A stretch of DNA of 32,171 nucleotides, taken from Cognatishimia sp. F0-27. Its GTDB lineage: Bacteria > Pseudomonadota > Alphaproteobacteria > Rhodobacterales > Rhodobacteraceae. The stretch covers positions 1 through 32,171 of the forward strand of contig NZ_JAFMPQ010000049.1 of assembly GCF_020667845.1 (NCBI RefSeq). Reading direction: 5' to 3'. Made by a program: the position numbers and the translations under genes. Every line of letters begins with the position of its first letter. Position 1 is the stretch's first letter. This document shows positions 23,232 to 32,076 of this stretch, one piece after another. Below the pieces are notes generated by a model. It was given only the letters and a program-made list of their open reading frames with translations. It ran no database searches and was not told the DNA's origin.

Positions 23232-24035
23232 TCACCGCCCTTTCCAGACCGGATCGCGCTTCTCGGCAAAGGCCCGCGCGCCCTCAAGCTGATCCTCGGA
23301 GCGGTAGAGCCGCTCGACCGTCTCGAACTGGCTCCCGGTGATGCGGTTGAGCGCATCGTGAAACTTCATGTCCTCCGCCTCGCGCACAATCTCCTTGATC
23401 GCGGCAAACACCAGCGGCGGCCCGGATGCCAGACTGTCGGCGAGCGCTCGCGCCTCCTCCATCAGTGCCGCCGCAGGCAGGATCCGGTTCACAAACCCCC
23501 AGCGATGCGCCTCCTGCGCATCCAGCCAGCGCCCGGTGAACAGCATCTCCATCGCGATATGATAGGGGATGCGCTTGGGCAGCTTGATCGAGGCCGCATC
23601 CGCCACCGTGCCGGACCGGATCTCCGGCAGCGCAAACTGCGCATGATCGGCCGCAAGGATCATGTCGCCCGACAGCGCCAGCTCCAGCCCGCCCCCGCAG
23701 CAGATCCCGTTCACCGCCATGATCACCGGCTTGTTAAGCCCGCGCAGCTCCTGCAACCCGCCAAATCCGCCCTTGCCGTAATCGCCATCCACCGCGTCGC
23801 CATCCGCCGCCGCCTTGAGGTCCCAACCGGGGCAAAAGAACTTCTCGCCCGCCGCCGTGACCAAAGCCACGCGCAAGTCGGGATCGTCGCGAAACCCGGT
23901 GAAGACCTCGCCCATCACCCGGCTTGTGGCGAGATCGATGGCGTTTGCTTTGGGCCGGTCGAGCACGACCTCCAGCACCGCCCCCCGGCGCGACACGCGC
24001 AACGGCGGCGCCTCCAACTCATCCCAGCGCATCAT
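23232..24035 (-). CDS. caiD: CaiD-like carnitinyl-CoA dehydratase / crotonobetainyl-CoA hydratase
   Basis: A 267-residue crotonase-fold enzyme that interconverts crotonobetainyl-CoA and L-carnitinyl-CoA. From memory it is very close to E. coli CaiD: LDRPKANAID (25-34), EKFF then GWDLKAAA (70-77) and the C-terminal FAEKRDPVWKGR match that protein. The two acidic catalytic positions are E118 (GGGLELAL) and E138 (FALPEIRSG), and the oxyanion-hole glycines are in CCGGGLE. Its start overlaps the synthetase stop by 17 bp, so the genes are coupled. In the absence of oxygen-independent cai partners a catabolic direction is likely. The symbol is by resemblance only. Confidence 0.85.
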   Translation of the reverse strand: MMRWDELEAPPLRVSRRGAVLEVVLDRPKANAIDLATSRVMGEVFTGFRDDPDLRVALVTAAGEKFFCPGWDLKAAADGDAVDGDYGKGGFGGLQELRGLNKPVIMAVNGICCGGGLELALSGDMILAADHAQFALPEIRSGTVADAASIKLPKRIPYHIAMEMLFTGRWLDAQEAHRWGFVNRILPAAALMEEARALADSLASGPPLVFAAIKEIVREAEDMKFHDALNRITGSQFETVERLYRSEDQLEGARAFAEKRDPVWKGR

Positions 24036-26100
24036 CGCGTCCCTCCCTCCAGACGATCAAAGCATCCACCGCCACAGCGCCGTCGCGCAAGAGCAAAAGC
24101 GGATTGATCTCAACCTCTTCCACCGCGTCGCGATGCGCATCGACATAATCCTGCACCGCCATCACCGCGAAGACCAGCGCATCGAGATCACCCGCCGGCT
24201 GACCGCGATACCCCGCGAGCAGCGGTGCGATCCGCAACCGCAAAAGCGCCTCGCGGATCTCCTCCGCCGTCACAGGCAACAACACAGACACCGCATCGCG
24301 CAGGATCTCCGTCAGCACACCCCCGGCCCCAAGCGTGAGCACAAACCCATGTGCGGCGTCCCGCGTCACCCCGACCAGAAGCTCGGCCAGAGCGCCCCCG
24401 ATCTGCGCCTCAACCAGGAAGCCGCCGGGCGCGTCCATCTCTTTCGCCGCTCCGTGCAGCGCATCCCTATCCGCAATCCCCAACCGCACCGCCCCGGCTT
24501 CGGTCTTGTGCGCGTGGCCCAACGCCTTGAGAACCAGCGGATAGCCGACCGCCCCGCCTGCCTGCGCCAATCCCGACGCATCGCAGCGCCGCGACGCGGG
24601 CACCGCAAGGCCAAACCCCGCCAAAACCGCCTTGGCCCCCGCCTCGTCGACCGCAGGCACCGGCGCGCCCGACACGCCCGGCATCCAGACCGGCACTGCT
24701 GCTTCCCCCGGCACGCCGACCCGCGCCACCGCCTCGATGGCCTCGAACGCCGCCCCCATGCCGCAAAACGCCAGCACGCCGCGCGCCATGCAGGCCTCTG
24801 CCACCGCTTGCGGCATCGTCTCGGGCAGAGAGGAGACCAGCGCAATCGGCTTGCCTGCGCGCGCCCCCGCCTCCGCAACCGCCTCGACCACCATGTGCCA
24901 ATCGGGCGCGTCAAACCGTTCCGGGCGCGGAAAATCGAGCACAACAAGCCCCAGCGCCAAACCCTTGCCCTGCATCATCGCGACAAAGGTCTCACGCAAT
25001 GCCGCGCGATCACCCCAGATATACGTGTGGTAATCCAGAGGGTTGGCCAGCGCGACCCTGGGGCCAAGCGCGGCCCGCAGCGCGCTCTGCTGCGCGGGCT
25101 CCAGCGGCGGAAATACCACCTCCCGCGACAGCGCCAGATCGGCCATCAGGCTCGCCTCGCCCCCCGAACACGACAGCGACGCCAGCCGTCCCGAGGCCAA
25201 TCGCCCGACGCAATGGCTTAGCTTCAGCGCCTCGATCAACCCCTCGCACGTGGCCACCCGCGCCACCCCGAGCCGGTCGAAAAGCGCCTCCGCCCCCGCC
25301 GCACTGCCCGCCAGCGACGCCGTGTGCGACACCGAGGCCGCCCGCGCCTGATCGGACCGCCCCACCTTGAGCGCCACAATCGCTTTCCCGCACGCACGCG
25401 CCGCCTCCGCCAGCGCCTCGAACCCGCGCAGATCCGCAATCCCCTCGATATGCAGACCCAGCGCCGTCACCCGTGGATCGTCCAGAAGCGCGCGCCCCAA
25501 CGCCGCCATATCCACGCAGGCCTGATTGCCCAGCGTGCCGACAAACCCGATGGGCAAACCGCGCCGCTGCATCGTCAGGTTCAGCGCGATATTGCTGCTC
25601 TGGGTGAGGATCGCAACGCCCTGTGGCACCCGCACAAGCCCATGACAATCGGGCCAGAGTGCCGCCCCGTCCAAAGCGTTGAGAAAACCGTAACAATTCG
25701 GCCCCAGCACCGCCATATCGCCCGCCGCCGCGCGCAACCCCGCCTGCAGATCGGCCCCGTCCGCAAGCTCCGCCCCCGCTTCCGCGAACCCCGAGGCAAA
25801 GGCCACCGCCCCGCCCGCTCCGCGCGCCGCCAGCGCCGCCAGAACATCCAGCGTCGCATCGCGGTTGACGCCCACAAAGCTCGCATCCGGCACGCCCGGC
25901 AAATCCAACACGCTGCGAAACGCAGGCAAACCCGCGACCTCCGCGCGCGACGGATGCACCGGCCAGATCGGCCCAGCGAACCCGATATCGCGGCAGGTCC
26001 CGATCACCGCCGCGCACCACGCCCCGCCCCCGATCACCGCCACGCTTTTCGGCGCGATCAACCGGCGCAGCGCCGCCTCCCGAACGCCGCCGTCACGCAC
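24019..26100 (-). CDS. ADP-forming-type acyl-CoA synthetase (fused alpha and beta domains)
   Basis: About 693 residues, the usual size of the fused NDP-forming acetyl-CoA synthetase family. It has a CoA-binding Rossmann domain (about 12-135: LIAPKSVAVIGGG), succinyl-CoA-ligase-like domains with the phosphorylated histidine H259 in SVSHTASLAGS, and a C-terminal ATP-grasp domain (about 485-693: GYPLVLKALGHAHKTEAG, EVEINPLLLL). It would activate the pathway acid to its CoA thioester, a role CaiC or a CoA transferase plays elsewhere. The GTG at 26100 is chosen because it overlaps the dehydrogenase stop by 8 bp and starts the conserved part. The substrate is inferred from neighbours. Confidence 0.85.
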   Translation of the reverse strand: MRDGGVREAALRRLIAPKSVAVIGGGAWCAAVIGTCRDIGFAGPIWPVHPSRAEVAGLPAFRSVLDLPGVPDASFVGVNRDATLDVLAALAARGAGGAVAFASGFAEAGAELADGADLQAGLRAAAGDMAVLGPNCYGFLNALDGAALWPDCHGLVRVPQGVAILTQSSNIALNLTMQRRGLPIGFVGTLGNQACVDMAALGRALLDDPRVTALGLHIEGIADLRGFEALAEAARACGKAIVALKVGRSDQARAASVSHTASLAGSAAGAEALFDRLGVARVATCEGLIEALKLSHCVGRLASGRLASLSCSGGEASLMADLALSREVVFPPLEPAQQSALRAALGPRVALANPLDYHTYIWGDRAALRETFVAMMQGKGLALGLVVLDFPRPERFDAPDWHMVVEAVAEAGARAGKPIALVSSLPETMPQAVAEACMARGVLAFCGMGAAFEAIEAVARVGVPGEAAVPVWMPGVSGAPVPAVDEAGAKAVLAGFGLAVPASRRCDASGLAQAGGAVGYPLVLKALGHAHKTEAGAVRLGIADRDALHGAAKEMDAPGGFLVEAQIGGALAELLVGVTRDAAHGFVLTLGAGGVLTEILRDAVSVLLPVTAEEIREALLRLRIAPLLAGYRGQPAGDLDALVFAVMAVQDYVDAHRDAVEEVEINPLLLLRDGAVAVDALIVWREGRDDALG

Positions 26101-27253
26101 CGCGCGGCCTGAAGATCTCGCGGCTGATGATGTGGCGCTGAATCTCCGACGTCCCGTCCCAGATCCGCTCCACCCGCGCATCGCGCCAGAACCGCTCGAT
26201 GGGGAAATCGTCCATCAGACCCATGCCGCCAAAGACCTGCAACGCGGCGTCGGTCACCCGCGCCAGCATCTCGGAGGCATAGAGCTTGGCCGAGGCAATC
26301 TCGCGGTTCGCGGGCAAGCCCTGATCGAGCCGCCACGCCCCCGCCAGCGTGAGCCAGTCCGCCGCGTCGATCTCCGTGATCATATCGGCAATCTGAAAGC
26401 TCACGCCCTGAAACTTCGCGATCTGCTGGCCGAATTGCCGCCGCTCGGCCGCATAATCCGCCGCCATGTCGAACACGCGCCGCGCGCGGCCCACGCACAT
26501 GGTCGCCACGGTGAGCCGCGTCGCGTAAAGCCATTCGTTCATCACGTCAAAACCGCCATCGACCGCGCCCAGTACTTGCGCATCCGGCAAGCGGCAGTCG
26601 TCAAATTCAAGGATGCAATTGGCATAACCGCGATGGCTGACCGAGCGATAGCCCTCCCGCACTTCGAACCCCGGATGCCCCCGATCCACCAGAAAACAGG
26701 TGATCCGCTTCTTTGGCCCCCTGGGCGTGTCATCCACACCCGTGGCCACAAAAACGATAAAGAAATCAGCATGCTCCGCGCCGGAGATGAAGTGCTTGGT
26801 GCCGTTCAGAACCCAATCGCCGCCCTGCCGCACGGCGCTGCACGCCATCCCGCGCACATCCGACCCGGCCCCCGGCTCGGTCATCGCCAGCGCATCCATC
26901 CGCGCCCCGCGCACCGCCGGCAACAAATAGCGCTCCCGCTGTTCGCCTTCACAGGCCATGAGGATGTTCTGCGGTCGGCCAAAGAAATGCGTCAGCGCCA
27001 TGGAGCCGCGCCCCAATTCGCGCTCGACCAGCGTGAAATCGAGATGCCCGAGACCCGCACCGCCCACCTCTTGCGGAAAATTGCAGGCGTAAAACCCCAT
27101 CTCGATGACCTTGCGCCTGATCTCCTGCGCCAGATCCGGCGGCACTGTGCCGCTGCGGTCCACCGCCGCCTCATGCGGATAGATCTCCGCCTCGACAAAG
27201 CGGCGCACGGTGTCGACGATCATCTCCTGTTCTGCGCTCAATCCAAACTGCAT
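26093..27253 (-). CDS. Acyl-CoA dehydrogenase (possible gamma-butyrobetainyl-CoA dehydrogenase)
   Basis: A 386-residue FAD-dependent dehydrogenase with the full family layout: an N-terminal helical domain, AMTEPGAGSD (123-132) and WVLNGTKHFISGA (147-159) in the beta domain, then the C-terminal four-helix domain with AERRQFGQQIAKFQ (269-282) and QVFGGMGL (339-346). The usual base in IYEGT is Asp here (D366 in IWDGTSEIQR), and the alternative IVD-type Glu site (near T245) is not Glu either. It leads a tightly overlapping set with the synthetase and CaiD-like hydratase, suggesting oxidation of a quaternary-ammonium acyl-CoA. GAGGG precedes the ATG at 27253; longer frames lack support. Confidence 0.9.
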   Translation of the reverse strand: MQFGLSAEQEMIVDTVRRFVEAEIYPHEAAVDRSGTVPPDLAQEIRRKVIEMGFYACNFPQEVGGAGLGHLDFTLVERELGRGSMALTHFFGRPQNILMACEGEQRERYLLPAVRGARMDALAMTEPGAGSDVRGMACSAVRQGGDWVLNGTKHFISGAEHADFFIVFVATGVDDTPRGPKKRITCFLVDRGHPGFEVREGYRSVSHRGYANCILEFDDCRLPDAQVLGAVDGGFDVMNEWLYATRLTVATMCVGRARRVFDMAADYAAERRQFGQQIAKFQGVSFQIADMITEIDAADWLTLAGAWRLDQGLPANREIASAKLYASEMLARVTDAALQVFGGMGLMDDFPIERFWRDARVERIWDGTSEIQRHIISREIFRPRGA

Positions 27254-27438
27254 GCCGCGCCCTCTTTTTCCGCCGCCTGACGTCGACTGAACGACGGAAG
27301 CGCGCGATCTGTCGCGCAGGAATGGACCCAAACCGGGCAGAAAACGACACCGGTCTGTCCGATTGCGGCACGCCCGCGCGCGCCCTGCCTCCGCCGCGGC
27401 CGCGTCCGGAAGCCCGCGGCAAGCCGCGCAAAACCGCG

Positions 27439-28158
27439 CTAGGGCATGGCAAACCGCGCCGGGGTCAGCCCCGACTGAAACCAGGTCACAAGCCCGAGCA
27501 TGGAGAAACAGGGCAAGCCGGTCGCCGCCGTGATGTCGGCGGCGTAAGGGCCCATATTGGTGCATTCCAGCACAAGCGCGCCAAGTTCGGGGTGCGCGCG
27601 CTGCATGGCGAGGGCGGCCTCCACGTTGTCGCGCCGCGCGGCGTCCACATCAAGCAGACCCTCATTGCCAAGGATCGCCCGCGTGAACTCCGCGCCGCCC
27701 TCGGTGGTGCCGATTGGCGTGCCCTCCGGCACCCGCGCCGCGCGCAGATGGGCCTCGGTCAGCTTCGACGCCGAAATCGTCAGGATCCCGGCCCGGCGTT
27801 GCGCTGGCAAGAGCCGGTTCACCAGATCCACCTGGCACAGCGAGGACGTCAGGACCGGCACCGGCATCGCCGCTGCCAGCTCGGCCTGGAACAGCGACAG
27901 GAACCCGCAATTGGTCGTGATGCCGTCCGCGCCATCGGCCACCAGCGCCTGCGCCTCCGAGATGAAGGCGTCAAGCAACCCTTCGGCCCCCTGCCGCACA
28001 ACCCGCTCCGGCGAGGCCCCGCGCACGATGCGGTAGAGCACCGGAAACGGCCAGCTGCCCGCATGGCCCATATCGCCCGGGATCCTCGGAAAGCGCGCGT
28101 CAAGCATCAGGATGCCGACCGATGCGCCATAGATCGACTTGCCGCCCTGCGCGATCAT
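27439..28158 (-). CDS. Asp/Glu racemase-superfamily enzyme
   Basis: A 239-residue protein of the aspartate/glutamate racemase superfamily, which includes hydantoin racemase, maleate isomerase and arylmalonate decarboxylase. Both catalytic cysteines of the racemase type are visible, C84 in TTNCGFLSLF and C199 in VLECTNMGPY. The N-terminal LDARFPRIPGDMG (19-31) marks an uncharacterised branch that I recognise by sequence, not function. The ATG overlaps the gntR stop by four bases, so the two are coupled; GGAGGGG lies 6 nt upstream. Together with the divergent ThDP enzyme it may belong to a small catabolic set. The substrate is unknown. Confidence 0.86.
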   Translation of the reverse strand: MIAQGGKSIYGASVGILMLDARFPRIPGDMGHAGSWPFPVLYRIVRGASPERVVRQGAEGLLDAFISEAQALVADGADGITTNCGFLSLFQAELAAAMPVPVLTSSLCQVDLVNRLLPAQRRAGILTISASKLTEAHLRAARVPEGTPIGTTEGGAEFTRAILGNEGLLDVDAARRDNVEAALAMQRAHPELGALVLECTNMGPYAADITAATGLPCFSMLGLVTWFQSGLTPARFAMP

Positions 28159-28895
28159 GTCTGCCCCTCCTTCACCGCCACCGGGCGCCCGTCGCCCGGT
28201 GCAACACCCAGCACCTCACCCGACAGATCCGCATCCGGATCCATGTAGAGCGCCGAAATCCCCTGCCGCACAAACCCGGTGACCTCGTCCATGCGCTTGC
28301 CCACATGGGCGCGCATCACCGCATCGGCCCGCGCCGCATCGCGCGCCACAAGGGCGGCCATGATCGCGCGATGCTCGTCCTTGGAGTGGCGCAGCGCCCC
28401 CATGCTCAGGCTCACCCAGCGGATATAGCGGATCTGCTCGCCCACCCGGCGCAGCTGCGCCTCCAGCGCCGCATTGCCCGATGCCTTGGCGATCCCGAGG
28501 TGAAACGCCTCGTCGCGCGCGCAGGCCTCACCCACCGTAAGCCCCGCCACATCAAGCCCGCGCGCCTCAAGATCCGCCGCAAGCGCGGCCAGCGCCGCAT
28601 CGCTCGCCCGCGCGCAGGCCAGCGCACAGGCCGCACATTCCAGCACCAGACGCAGCTCGTAAAGATCGAACACCGCCCGCGCATCCAGCCCGCGCGCAAA
28701 GAACCCGGCACCGGGCTGAAACACCACCAGATCCTCGCTCACCAACCGGTTCAGCGCCTCGCGCAACGGCGTGCGCGACACGTCCAACGCCTGGGCCAAC
28801 GCGGTTTCGTTGAGCCGGTCTCCCGGTCGCAACCGATAGGCCAGAAGCTGCGCCTTCAGCTTGAGATAGGTGTCGTCAACCCGCCCGTCGGCCAT
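28155..28895 (-). CDS. GntR-family regulator, FCD type
   Basis: A 246-residue regulator with a GntR winged HTH (about 5-70: YRLRPGDRLNETALAQAL, then SRTPLREALNRL) and an FCD effector domain (about 80-215) whose metal-binding pattern includes D/H residues in ARDEAFHLGIAKAS. It is divergent from the ThDP enzyme and coupled to the racemase-family gene. A perfect CTGTATACAG palindrome sits 66 bp upstream, in the style of FCD-type operators. It probably represses both directions until a small acid effector binds. Confidence 0.9.
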   Translation of the reverse strand: MADGRVDDTYLKLKAQLLAYRLRPGDRLNETALAQALDVSRTPLREALNRLVSEDLVVFQPGAGFFARGLDARAVFDLYELRLVLECAACALACARASDAALAALAADLEARGLDVAGLTVGEACARDEAFHLGIAKASGNAALEAQLRRVGEQIRYIRWVSLSMGALRHSKDEHRAIMAALVARDAARADAVMRAHVGKRMDEVTGFVRQGISALYMDPDADLSGEVLGVAPGDGRPVAVKEGQT

Positions 28896-28960
28896 GCCAT
28901 ACCCTCATCTGTGGTCACACCAGTCTTGCGTCAAAGCGGATCGCAATGCAATATACGTAG

Positions 28961-28970
28961 CTGTATACAG
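28961..28970. promoter_or_regulatory. Candidate GntR operator (CTGTATACAG)
   Basis: A perfect 10-bp palindrome in the 163-bp divergent region. A possible plus-strand promoter, TTGCGT (28926-28931), 17 bp, CAATAT (28949-28954), would place the transcription start on the palindrome, which suits repression of the ThDP gene. Confidence 0.6.
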
Positions 28971-29058
28971 TTTGGAATGCAGATCGGAACACGCCGCAAG
29001 ACACGCATTCCGAAACCGACCCAAACGCCAAACCCCCCCGATCCGGAGACCCGCAGCC

Positions 29059-30807
29059 ATGACCCAACGCAACGCACCCAACGGCGCCGAAGCGCTTGTC
29101 CACATGTTGCAGGCGCATGGCGTCAAACACATCTTCGGGCTGTGCGGCGACACCTCCCTGCCGTTCTACGACGCCATGCGCGGGCTCGATCATGGCATGA
29201 CCCATGTGCTGACCCGTGACGAACGCTCCGCCGCCTACATGGCCGACGGCTATGCCCGCGTGACCGGCCGGCCCGGCATCTGCGAAGGCCCCTCGGGCGG
29301 CGGCGCGACCTATATCCTGCCGGGTCTCATCGAGGCCAACGAAAGCAGTTCGGCAATCCTCGCCATCACCACGGACATCTCCGTGGCGAGCTACGGCAAA
29401 TATCCTCTTACCGAGGTGGATCAGGACGCGCTGATGCGGCCGCTGACCAAGTATAACACCGTGATCAAACAGGCCGCCCATATCCCGCGCATGGTGCGCG
29501 CCGCGTTCCGCGCCATGACCACCGGCCGCCCTGGCGCCGCCCATCTCGGGTTGCCCTACGACATCCAGTATGACCCGGTCGCCGCCGAGGACCTCTGGGC
29601 CGACCAGAGCCATACCCGATACCCGGCCCATCCCGCCGCCCCTGCTCCCGGCGCCGCGGAGGCGCTGCTCGACGCGCTTGCCACCGCGAAGCGCCCGCTG
29701 ATCGTCTGCGGCGGTGGCGTGATCATCGCCGGCGCCTGCGGCGCACTTGCAACACTGGCGGACCGGCTCGACATCGCCGTCGCCACCTCGATCTCCGGCA
29801 AGGGGGCCCTGTCCGATGACCATCCGCAAAGCCTCGGAGTGGTCGGCTCCAACGGCGGCACCGAAGAGACCTGGGAGATGATGGCCGAGGCCGACTGCGT
29901 GCTCTTCCTGGGGTGCCGGGCCGGCTCGACCACCACCAAGCGCTGGGAAGCGCCAGCGCCCGGCACACGCATCCTGCATATCGACAGCGACCCGATGGTG
30001 ATCGGCGCCAATTACGAAACCGAGCACGCTATCGTCGCCGACCTGCGCCTGGCGCTGGACGCCTTGCTCGACGCACTCGAGGCGCGGCCCATGCCCCGCT
30101 TCGGAGCCGCCGCCCGCGTGGCCGCGCTCAAGGCGCGCAAAGTCGCCCGGTTCACGTCCCTCGCCAAACCGGATCCCAAACCCGACCCGCTAAACATTTC
30201 CACGCCCCCCGCGCCGGAAGGCCCATCAGCCATCACCCCCCTGCGCCCCGAGACGGTCATCGACGGCCTCAACGCGATGCTGCCGCAAGACGCGGTCGTC
30301 GTATCCGATCCCGGCACCTCCTGCCCGTATTTCAACGCCTATGGCCACCTGCCCCGGGCCGGCCGCCACTACATCACCAACCGTGCGCATGGCGCACTCG
30401 GCTACGCGATCGGCGCGGCCATCGGTGCGCAGTTCGGCCGCCCCGAGGCCAAGGTCGTGGCGATGATGGGCGACGGCTCCTTCGGCTTCTCCTGCGGCGA
30501 TCTTGAAACCGCCGCCCGCTACGGCCTGCCCATCACGTTCCTCGTGCTCTCCAACGCCAGCTTCGGCTGGATCAAGGCCAGCCAGAAAGACGACAAGGGC
30601 GCGCGCTATCACAACGTGGATTTCAACCGCACCGACAATGCCCTTATCGCCCAGGGCTTCGGCCTGACCGCCTGGCGCGTCACCGACCCCGACGGTTTGC
30701 GCCCGACGCTCGACGCCGCCTTCGCGCATGCCGGCCCCACGCTGATCGACATCGTCACGCAACCGCTCGAAGAAGCCGCCGCCCCGGTCATGCGCTGGAT
30801 GGGATGA
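29059..30807 (+). CDS. Acetolactate-synthase-like ThDP-dependent enzyme
   Basis: A 582-residue thiamine diphosphate enzyme with the three classical domains. The Pyr domain carries the catalytic glutamate E55 in LTRDERSAAYMADGYAR, the middle FAD/nucleotide-like domain spans about 195-340, and the PP domain has the ThDP/Mg motif starting GDGSFGF at 471 and ending in N-A-S-F-G. This family includes carboligases, decarboxylases and sulfoacetaldehyde acetyltransferase; I cannot place it in a named subgroup. GGAG lies 10 nt before the ATG. It is divergent from the gntR/racemase pair and is followed by a dispersed hairpin element that may end its transcript. The role is probably catabolic and controlled by that GntR. 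Confidence 0.88.
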   Translation: MTQRNAPNGAEALVHMLQAHGVKHIFGLCGDTSLPFYDAMRGLDHGMTHVLTRDERSAAYMADGYARVTGRPGICEGPSGGGATYILPGLIEANESSSAILAITTDISVASYGKYPLTEVDQDALMRPLTKYNTVIKQAAHIPRMVRAAFRAMTTGRPGAAHLGLPYDIQYDPVAAEDLWADQSHTRYPAHPAAPAPGAAEALLDALATAKRPLIVCGGGVIIAGACGALATLADRLDIAVATSISGKGALSDDHPQSLGVVGSNGGTEETWEMMAEADCVLFLGCRAGSTTTKRWEAPAPGTRILHIDSDPMVIGANYETEHAIVADLRLALDALLDALEARPMPRFGAAARVAALKARKVARFTSLAKPDPKPDPLNISTPPAPEGPSAITPLRPETVIDGLNAMLPQDAVVVSDPGTSCPYFNAYGHLPRAGRHYITNRAHGALGYAIGAAIGAQFGRPEAKVVAMMGDGSFGFSCGDLETAARYGLPITFLVLSNASFGWIKASQKDDKGARYHNVDFNRTDNALIAQGFGLTAWRVTDPDGLRPTLDAAFAHAGPTLIDIVTQPLEEAAAPVMRWMG

Positions 30808-30864
30808 CGCACCCGGCTTGAGATCCTCCCCATGTGCGGCGCGCCGCGCGAGGCTGCCCACAAG

Positions 30865-30914
30865 TTTCTTTGGGCCTGAAATATCCCGGGGAGCGCGAGG
30901 GGCTGGCCCCTCGC
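30865..30914. repeat. Dispersed intergenic hairpin element, copy 2
   Basis: TTTCTTTGGGCC, four bases (TGAA) and ATATCCCGGGG are followed by the perfect stem GCGAGGGG-CTGG-CCCCTCGC (30895-30914). The head matches copy 1 at 20973; the stem has a different sequence but the same position, so the hairpin is kept by structure. It lies 57 nt past the ThDP stop and before the convergent lysR, where it may serve as a terminator. Confidence 0.87.
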
Positions 30915-30973
30915 CCCCTCCCCACCGCGCGCCCTCCGGTCAGATGCCGCACACCCCCCACGCGCCGCCGCGT

Positions 30974-31879
30974 TCACCCCGGATCGCGGGCGCGATAGGG
31001 CTCCAGCGCCGCCAGCAACGCCTCAAGAAACGCGCCCCCCACGGAGGACAGCGGCCTCGCCCGCGAGGTGATCACCGCCATGTCCATCAGGATACGCGGC
31101 CGAAACGGGCGCGAGGGCACCCCCCGCCCCTCGGCAGTCTCGAAGACAAAGGGGTCAAGAAGCGCCACCCCCATGCCTTCGCGCACAAAGCTCAGCAGGT
31201 TGAGAAAGAGATGCGAATGCACGCGCGTGCGCAACGGCACACCGGCGCTCTCGAAGGCGTCGCGCAACCGGCGATGGGTCATGTGCTCCGGTCCCATCAT
31301 CACAATCGGCGCCCCTGCAAGCCGTTCCGGCGTGAGCACGTCATGCCGCATCAACCCGTCCCCCGGCGGCAGCGCGATGCGGGTCTCGAAATGCAAGGGA
31401 AACACGTCAAACCCGTCATTGAGCAACGGCATTTCGCAGATCCCGATCTCGAACAGCCCTGACGCGACCCATTCCTGGATCTTTTGCGAATATTGCGACT
31501 GAAAGGAAATCGCGATGTCCGGGCGCGCCCGCGCAAACTCCGCGATGATCCGCGGCAGCAGCGAAAAGGACATCGAATGCTGGCAGGCGACCTGAAGCTG
31601 ACCGGCCTGCGCGTTCTGGAGATCGCTCACCGCCTGCGCGACATGATCGAGACCGCGCACAACCGTGTCCACCTCGCGATAGAGCACATCCGCTTCCGGT
31701 GTCGGCACCAGCCGCCCGCCCCGCCGCTCGAAAAGCCGCACGCGCACGCTGCGTTCAAGCTGCGCCAGCAGGTTCGACAGGCCGGGTTGCGAGATGCCCA
31801 ACAGCTCCGCCGCGGCGGTCACCGTGCCGGTCTCCACGATGGCGTGAAACGCCTGCAATTGCCGGAACCGAAGTGCCAT
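30974..31879 (-). CDS. LysR-family transcriptional regulator, target unknown
   Basis: A 301-residue LysR-type regulator with an N-terminal HTH (about 2-60: FRQLQAFHAIVETGTV, then AAELLGISQPGLSNLLAQLE) and a type-2 periplasmic-binding effector domain (about 88-295: GQLQVACQHSMSFSLLPRII). AAGGGGAG lies 4 nt before the ATG; the frame is open 43 codons further back but that part is not LysR-like. A perfect palindrome 24 bp upstream may be its own operator. Its divergent partner, if any, lies beyond the window. It is convergent with the ThDP gene. Confidence 0.9.
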   Translation of the reverse strand: MALRFRQLQAFHAIVETGTVTAAAELLGISQPGLSNLLAQLERSVRVRLFERRGGRLVPTPEADVLYREVDTVVRGLDHVAQAVSDLQNAQAGQLQVACQHSMSFSLLPRIIAEFARARPDIAISFQSQYSQKIQEWVASGLFEIGICEMPLLNDGFDVFPLHFETRIALPPGDGLMRHDVLTPERLAGAPIVMMGPEHMTHRRLRDAFESAGVPLRTRVHSHLFLNLLSFVREGMGVALLDPFVFETAEGRGVPSRPFRPRILMDMAVITSRARPLSSVGGAFLEALLAALEPYRARDPG

Positions 31880-31903
31880 GCGTCTCCCCTTGTCAGCCGT
31901 CCG

Positions 31904-31920
31904 GTGACACCGGGTGTCAC
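31904..31920. promoter_or_regulatory. Perfect palindrome upstream of lysR, possible autoregulatory site
   Basis: GTGACAC-CGG-GTGTCAC is a 17-bp perfect inverted repeat with LysR-like T...A ends, 24 bp before the start codon. A second perfect palindrome, CATCCGGATG, follows at 31924-31933. Confidence 0.5.
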
Positions 31921-32076
31921 GATCATCCGGATGGCCCGAACACCGCCGACGCCGCCACGGGCGTTGCCCGGCCACCCCGTCCGACCGACGGGGCTTGCCA
32001 TGATCCACCCGCTGTCCGGCGACGGGGACCCACTCGGACGACCGCCCCCCCCCACATCCGTAAGACTGTCAGCGCG

